A stretch of DNA of 64,000 nt from the NCBI GenBank assembly GCA_963780795.1, contig CAWADH010000014.1, positions 62,001 to 126,000 on the forward strand, written 5' to 3'. A program made the position numbers and the translations under genes. The stretch comes from DATJGR01 sp963780795. Its GTDB lineage: Bacteria > Pseudomonadota > Gammaproteobacteria > Pseudomonadales > Azotimanducaceae. Numbering within the stretch: the stretch's first letter is position 1; each line of letters begins with the position of its first letter. Under the pieces are notes generated by a model, which saw nothing but the letters and a program-made list of their open reading frames with translations, did not search any database and was not told where the DNA came from. Shown one piece after another: positions 61,627 through 64,000 of this stretch.

Positions 61627-62981
61627 TGCGCGTCGAACGCCAACAGCCCAGGAGAGGCGCAACCTTTGGCGTCGTGGTCGTTGCAATTGCGCTGTGGATG
61701 GCGACGGTTGCAGCAGACGAAGCGGCGCTGACGCCGATCGGGGCCGAGCGGGTGGGCAACGCGGACGGATCGATTCCAGCATGGGAGGGCGGGATCACGC
61801 AGCCGCCGCCGAATTACGATCCGCTGAAGCACTGCGTCGACCCCTATCCGGGCGACGAGGTGCTGTTCACGATTGATGCGAGCAACGCGCAGGCGTATGC
61901 CGACAAGCTCAGCGACGGACAGCGCGCGCTGCTCGCTGCGTACCCGGATACCTGGCGCATGCGCGTGTACCCGACGCGGCGCAGTGCCTCGTATCCCGAT
62001 TTCGTTTACGACGCGGTGCTGCGCAACGAGGCTACGGCCAAGGTGCTGGACGGAAAGGGAGGCGTGAGCGGCGCGCGCGTCGGCTCGCCGTTTCGGCAGC
62101 CGAAGAATGGACTCGAAGCCATCTGGAACCACAACCTGCGCTGGCGCGGCTTGCGTGTGGAGCGTTCGGAAGGCAGCGCGGCGGTGACGCCGAAAGGGCG
62201 GTACACGCTGGTGCTGTCGATTCAGCAGCTCGCGTTTCCGTACGACGTGCCTGGCGATAAGGCAGGGTGGAAGTTTTCAAATGTTCTCTTCGCGGCGAAA
62301 TCGAAAACGCTCGCGCCCGCGCCGCTGACCGGACGGGGCACGCTGGTGCTGGAACCCATTGACGAGACGCGCGATCCGCGCAAGGTCTGGCTCTACACGC
62401 CTGCATTGCGCCAACTCGTGCTGCAGGCGAACTACGGCTACGACCTGCCGACGCCGAACACCGACGCCCTGCGCACGGTCGATCAGTACGAGTTGTTCAC
62501 GGGGCCGACCGACCGGTTCGAATGGACGCTGCTCGGCAAGCGCGAGATGTACATTCCGTACAACGCGTATCGCGTGCATGGCGACGACGTGGCAGTGGAG
62601 CAAATCGTCGGCCGCAATCATCTCGCTCCGGATCTGTTGCGCTACGAACTGCATCGCGTGTGGGTCGTGGAAGCCGTGTTGAAGCCCGGCGCGAAGCACA
62701 TCTACGGACGCCGGCGCTTCTATCTCGACGAGGACAGCTGGCAGGTGGCGGTGAGCGACAGTTGGGACCTGACAGGTTCGCTCTGGCGCACGGCCGAAGC
62801 GCACGCAGTGAACTACTACCAGGTGCCGGTGCTGTGGTCCACGTTATTTGCGTACTACGACCTGCACAAGCACCGTTACCTGGTCGAGGGTCTCGACAAC
62901 GGTCGCGGACCGTATCGGTTCACCGATACGGCAGACTCGCGCGAGTTCACTCCGAATGCGTTGAACTACTACCTGCGCTGA
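61623..62981 (+). CDS. DUF1329 family exported protein
   Basis: 452 residues. Signal peptide GVVVVAIALWMATVAA. The mature N-terminus is typical: LTPIGAERVGNADGSIPAWEGGI, then NLRWRGLRVERSEGSA, FVYDAVLRNEATAKVLDGKGG upstream and RKVWLYTPALRQLVL in the middle, ending with RHFYL-like HIYGRRRFYLDEDSWQVAV. DUF1329 proteins are LolA/LolB-like lipid-binding exported proteins that work with DUF1302 partners, probably in moving a lipid across the envelope; this is inference from co-occurrence. Starts ATG at 61623, overlapping the DUF1302 stop (61624-61626). It overlaps the convergent last gene by 13 bases. Confidence 0.92.
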   Translation: MMRVERQQPRRGATFGVVVVAIALWMATVAADEAALTPIGAERVGNADGSIPAWEGGITQPPPNYDPLKHCVDPYPGDEVLFTIDASNAQAYADKLSDGQRALLAAYPDTWRMRVYPTRRSASYPDFVYDAVLRNEATAKVLDGKGGVSGARVGSPFRQPKNGLEAIWNHNLRWRGLRVERSEGSAAVTPKGRYTLVLSIQQLAFPYDVPGDKAGWKFSNVLFAAKSKTLAPAPLTGRGTLVLEPIDETRDPRKVWLYTPALRQLVLQANYGYDLPTPNTDALRTVDQYELFTGPTDRFEWTLLGKREMYIPYNAYRVHGDDVAVEQIVGRNHLAPDLLRYELHRVWVVEAVLKPGAKHIYGRRRFYLDEDSWQVAVSDSWDLTGSLWRTAEAHAVNYYQVPVLWSTLFAYYDLHKHRYLVEGLDNGRGPYRFTDTADSREFTPNALNYYLR

Positions 62982-64000
62982 GACGCTTCAGCCGGAGCTG
63001 CCGTCGACAACGCGGAGCGCGGCACGCGCACCGGCACGATCACGGCATGCAGGTTCGATCCGATCCAGAGTTCGTTGAGGCGCAGTGCCGCAGCCGATTC
63101 GTGCGAGGCCGCGTCGACCTTGTAGCCGGTGTGGCTCACGCGCAATTCGATGGTGTTCATTCCGAAATGTCGCGCCGGCTCGCCGAGCACGGCTTCGATC
63201 TGAGCAAAACTATGATCGAGCGTCGCGAGGTCCGTCTTCAATTCGAGGTGGTCTTCGGCGGTGGTTTCGAGTTCGCGTTGCAGCGTGGCGATCTCCGCCG
63301 ACGCATCCTGCTCGCCGGATGCGAGCGATTGCAGGTTGCCGCGCCGCAGCGTGAGCATCCGCAACCGCGTGGCCAGCATGCTCTTGCGCGTTTCCAGCTC
63401 CGCCGCGCGGTCGCGCACGGCGACGATGCGTTCGAGCGCGAGCCCCGCGACGCGTTCGAGAATCGCTTCGCCCAACAGACCGCGCGTCGTGGCGATGTCG
63501 CCGGCCATGCCGAGCAGCGTGTGCGTGGTGAACCCCACCGTCGTCTGTGCCACGTCGCGGCGTACTTCACCTTCGACCAGCGCGCTCGCCAGAACGTTGC
63601 GCTCCTCGCGACGCATGCCGAGTACGCCGTAAGCGGCGTCGAACCGCACGTTCGAGGGATCGCGGAAGAACGCATTCAGTTCGACGTTGCGGTCGAGGCA
63701 CTCCTGCACGTCCCTGGGTGTCGCGAAGAATGCATTGACGTACGGGTCGGCGCTCCAGGCCCCGCGCGACAGTTCGATGGGCTCCGGCACGCGCGGCGCC
63801 AACGAGCGCAAGAAGCGGATGCTGCTGATTGTCGCCGGCGCCAGGCGCTCGCGATAGCGCGGCATCAACCGAAGCCGAGGGTCTACGGCTTCGGCGATGG
63901 CGTCCACGCAGTCATTCAGCAGCGCTGCATCGACATTGTCGGTCTCGTTCGACGCGCCGAACAGGGCGGAACCGACGCGCTTGAACAGATGGGCGAGTGA
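62969..64000 (-). CDS. hypothetical protein, start outside window
   Basis: The frame is open to the window edge (base 64000), so the N-terminus is missing; a GTG at 63907 is only an internal candidate. Visible part about 343 residues. The N-terminal stretch includes HLFKRVGSALFGASNETDN and RYRERLAPATISSIRFLRSL. A hydrophilic middle follows with FFRDPSNVRFDAAYGVLGMRREERN, then a long helical section with coiled-coil character (LETRKSMLATRLRMLTLRRGN and AEIATLQRELETTAEDHLEL). The end has HFGMNTIELRVSHTGYKVDA and VPVRVPRSAL. I do not recognise the family. No signal peptide or membrane segment is seen in the visible part. Confidence 0.75.
   Translation of the reverse strand, partial: SLAHLFKRVGSALFGASNETDNVDAALLNDCVDAIAEAVDPRLRLMPRYRERLAPATISSIRFLRSLAPRVPEPIELSRGAWSADPYVNAFFATPRDVQECLDRNVELNAFFRDPSNVRFDAAYGVLGMRREERNVLASALVEGEVRRDVAQTTVGFTTHTLLGMAGDIATTRGLLGEAILERVAGLALERIVAVRDRAAELETRKSMLATRLRMLTLRRGNLQSLASGEQDASAEIATLQRELETTAEDHLELKTDLATLDHSFAQIEAVLGEPARHFGMNTIELRVSHTGYKVDAASHESAAALRLNELWIGSNLHAVIVPVRVPRSALSTAAPAEASQRR

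Noticed and set aside
62522..64000. 492-codon plus-strand frame running to the window end
   Set aside because: Its first part lies within the DUF1329 gene in another frame and the rest is antisense to the last minus-strand gene.

Overview
The window is a high-GC chromosomal segment with dense, short-spaced genes on both strands. The gene content fits a free-living aerobic Gammaproteobacterium. A DUF1302/DUF1329 pair, a GlsB/YeaQ protein, SoxR, thioredoxin 2 and many xenobiotic- or lipid-type enzymes suggest the Steroidobacter/Nevskiales neighbourhood. That placement is inference from gene families, not from a marker gene. I saw no rRNA, tRNA, CRISPR array, IS element or phage gene.

Layout. 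1-5760 (minus): a HupE/UreJ-like membrane protein (cut by the window edge), a parvulin-type isomerase, a large secreted DUF3604 protein, then a Kelch/Ig-like lipoprotein. 5905-8500: small envelope and stress proteins (CHRD, a Cys-x-Cys hypothetical, GlsB-like, a charged protein, PRC-barrel). 8760-37040: a mosaic of single-gene or two-gene units. These include epoxide hydrolase + tag, an LLM-class oxidoreductase, three MFS carriers, a sulfotransferase-like protein, a zincin, MaoC, SMP-30, a BBE-type flavoprotein, oligoendopeptidase F, a ThDP enzyme, a carboxymuconolactone-decarboxylase-like protein, DinB, GST-like proteins, a dienelactone hydrolase-like protein, a CYP153-like P450 and an amidase. 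37155-43680: soxR with a clear SoxR-box-like operator, an outer-membrane protein, VOC and two hydrolases. A recombination scar then joins the front of a sensor-kinase gene to the back of a cation:proton antiporter.

44244-52418 is the most coherent metabolic block: alpha-glucan phosphorylase, universal stress protein, Zn-alcohol dehydrogenase, GAPDH, a DUF2934 protein, acetate kinase and phosphoketolase (the last two genes overlap). Together they would take stored glucan and pentose/fructose phosphates to acetyl-phosphate and acetate with ATP formation. 52474-56396 holds an isoquinoline-1-oxidoreductase-like molybdoenzyme (two overlapping genes) and an FAD monooxygenase. 56443-64000 holds SYLF, DUF4136 and other envelope proteins, a polytopic membrane protein with the overlapping DUF1302/DUF1329 pair, and an unrecognised protein cut by the window edge.

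Disrupted loci: two genes carry a single frameshift each (about 20760 and about 38115), one locus is a deletion/fusion (about 42140), and a 15-codon gene remnant lies at 26734-26778. One palindromic GGTGCC/GGCACC intergenic element sits at 28773-28858. I did not find a convincing wholly new multi-gene system. The fusion scar, the palindromic element, the SoxR operator and the phosphoketolase island deserve the closest look.
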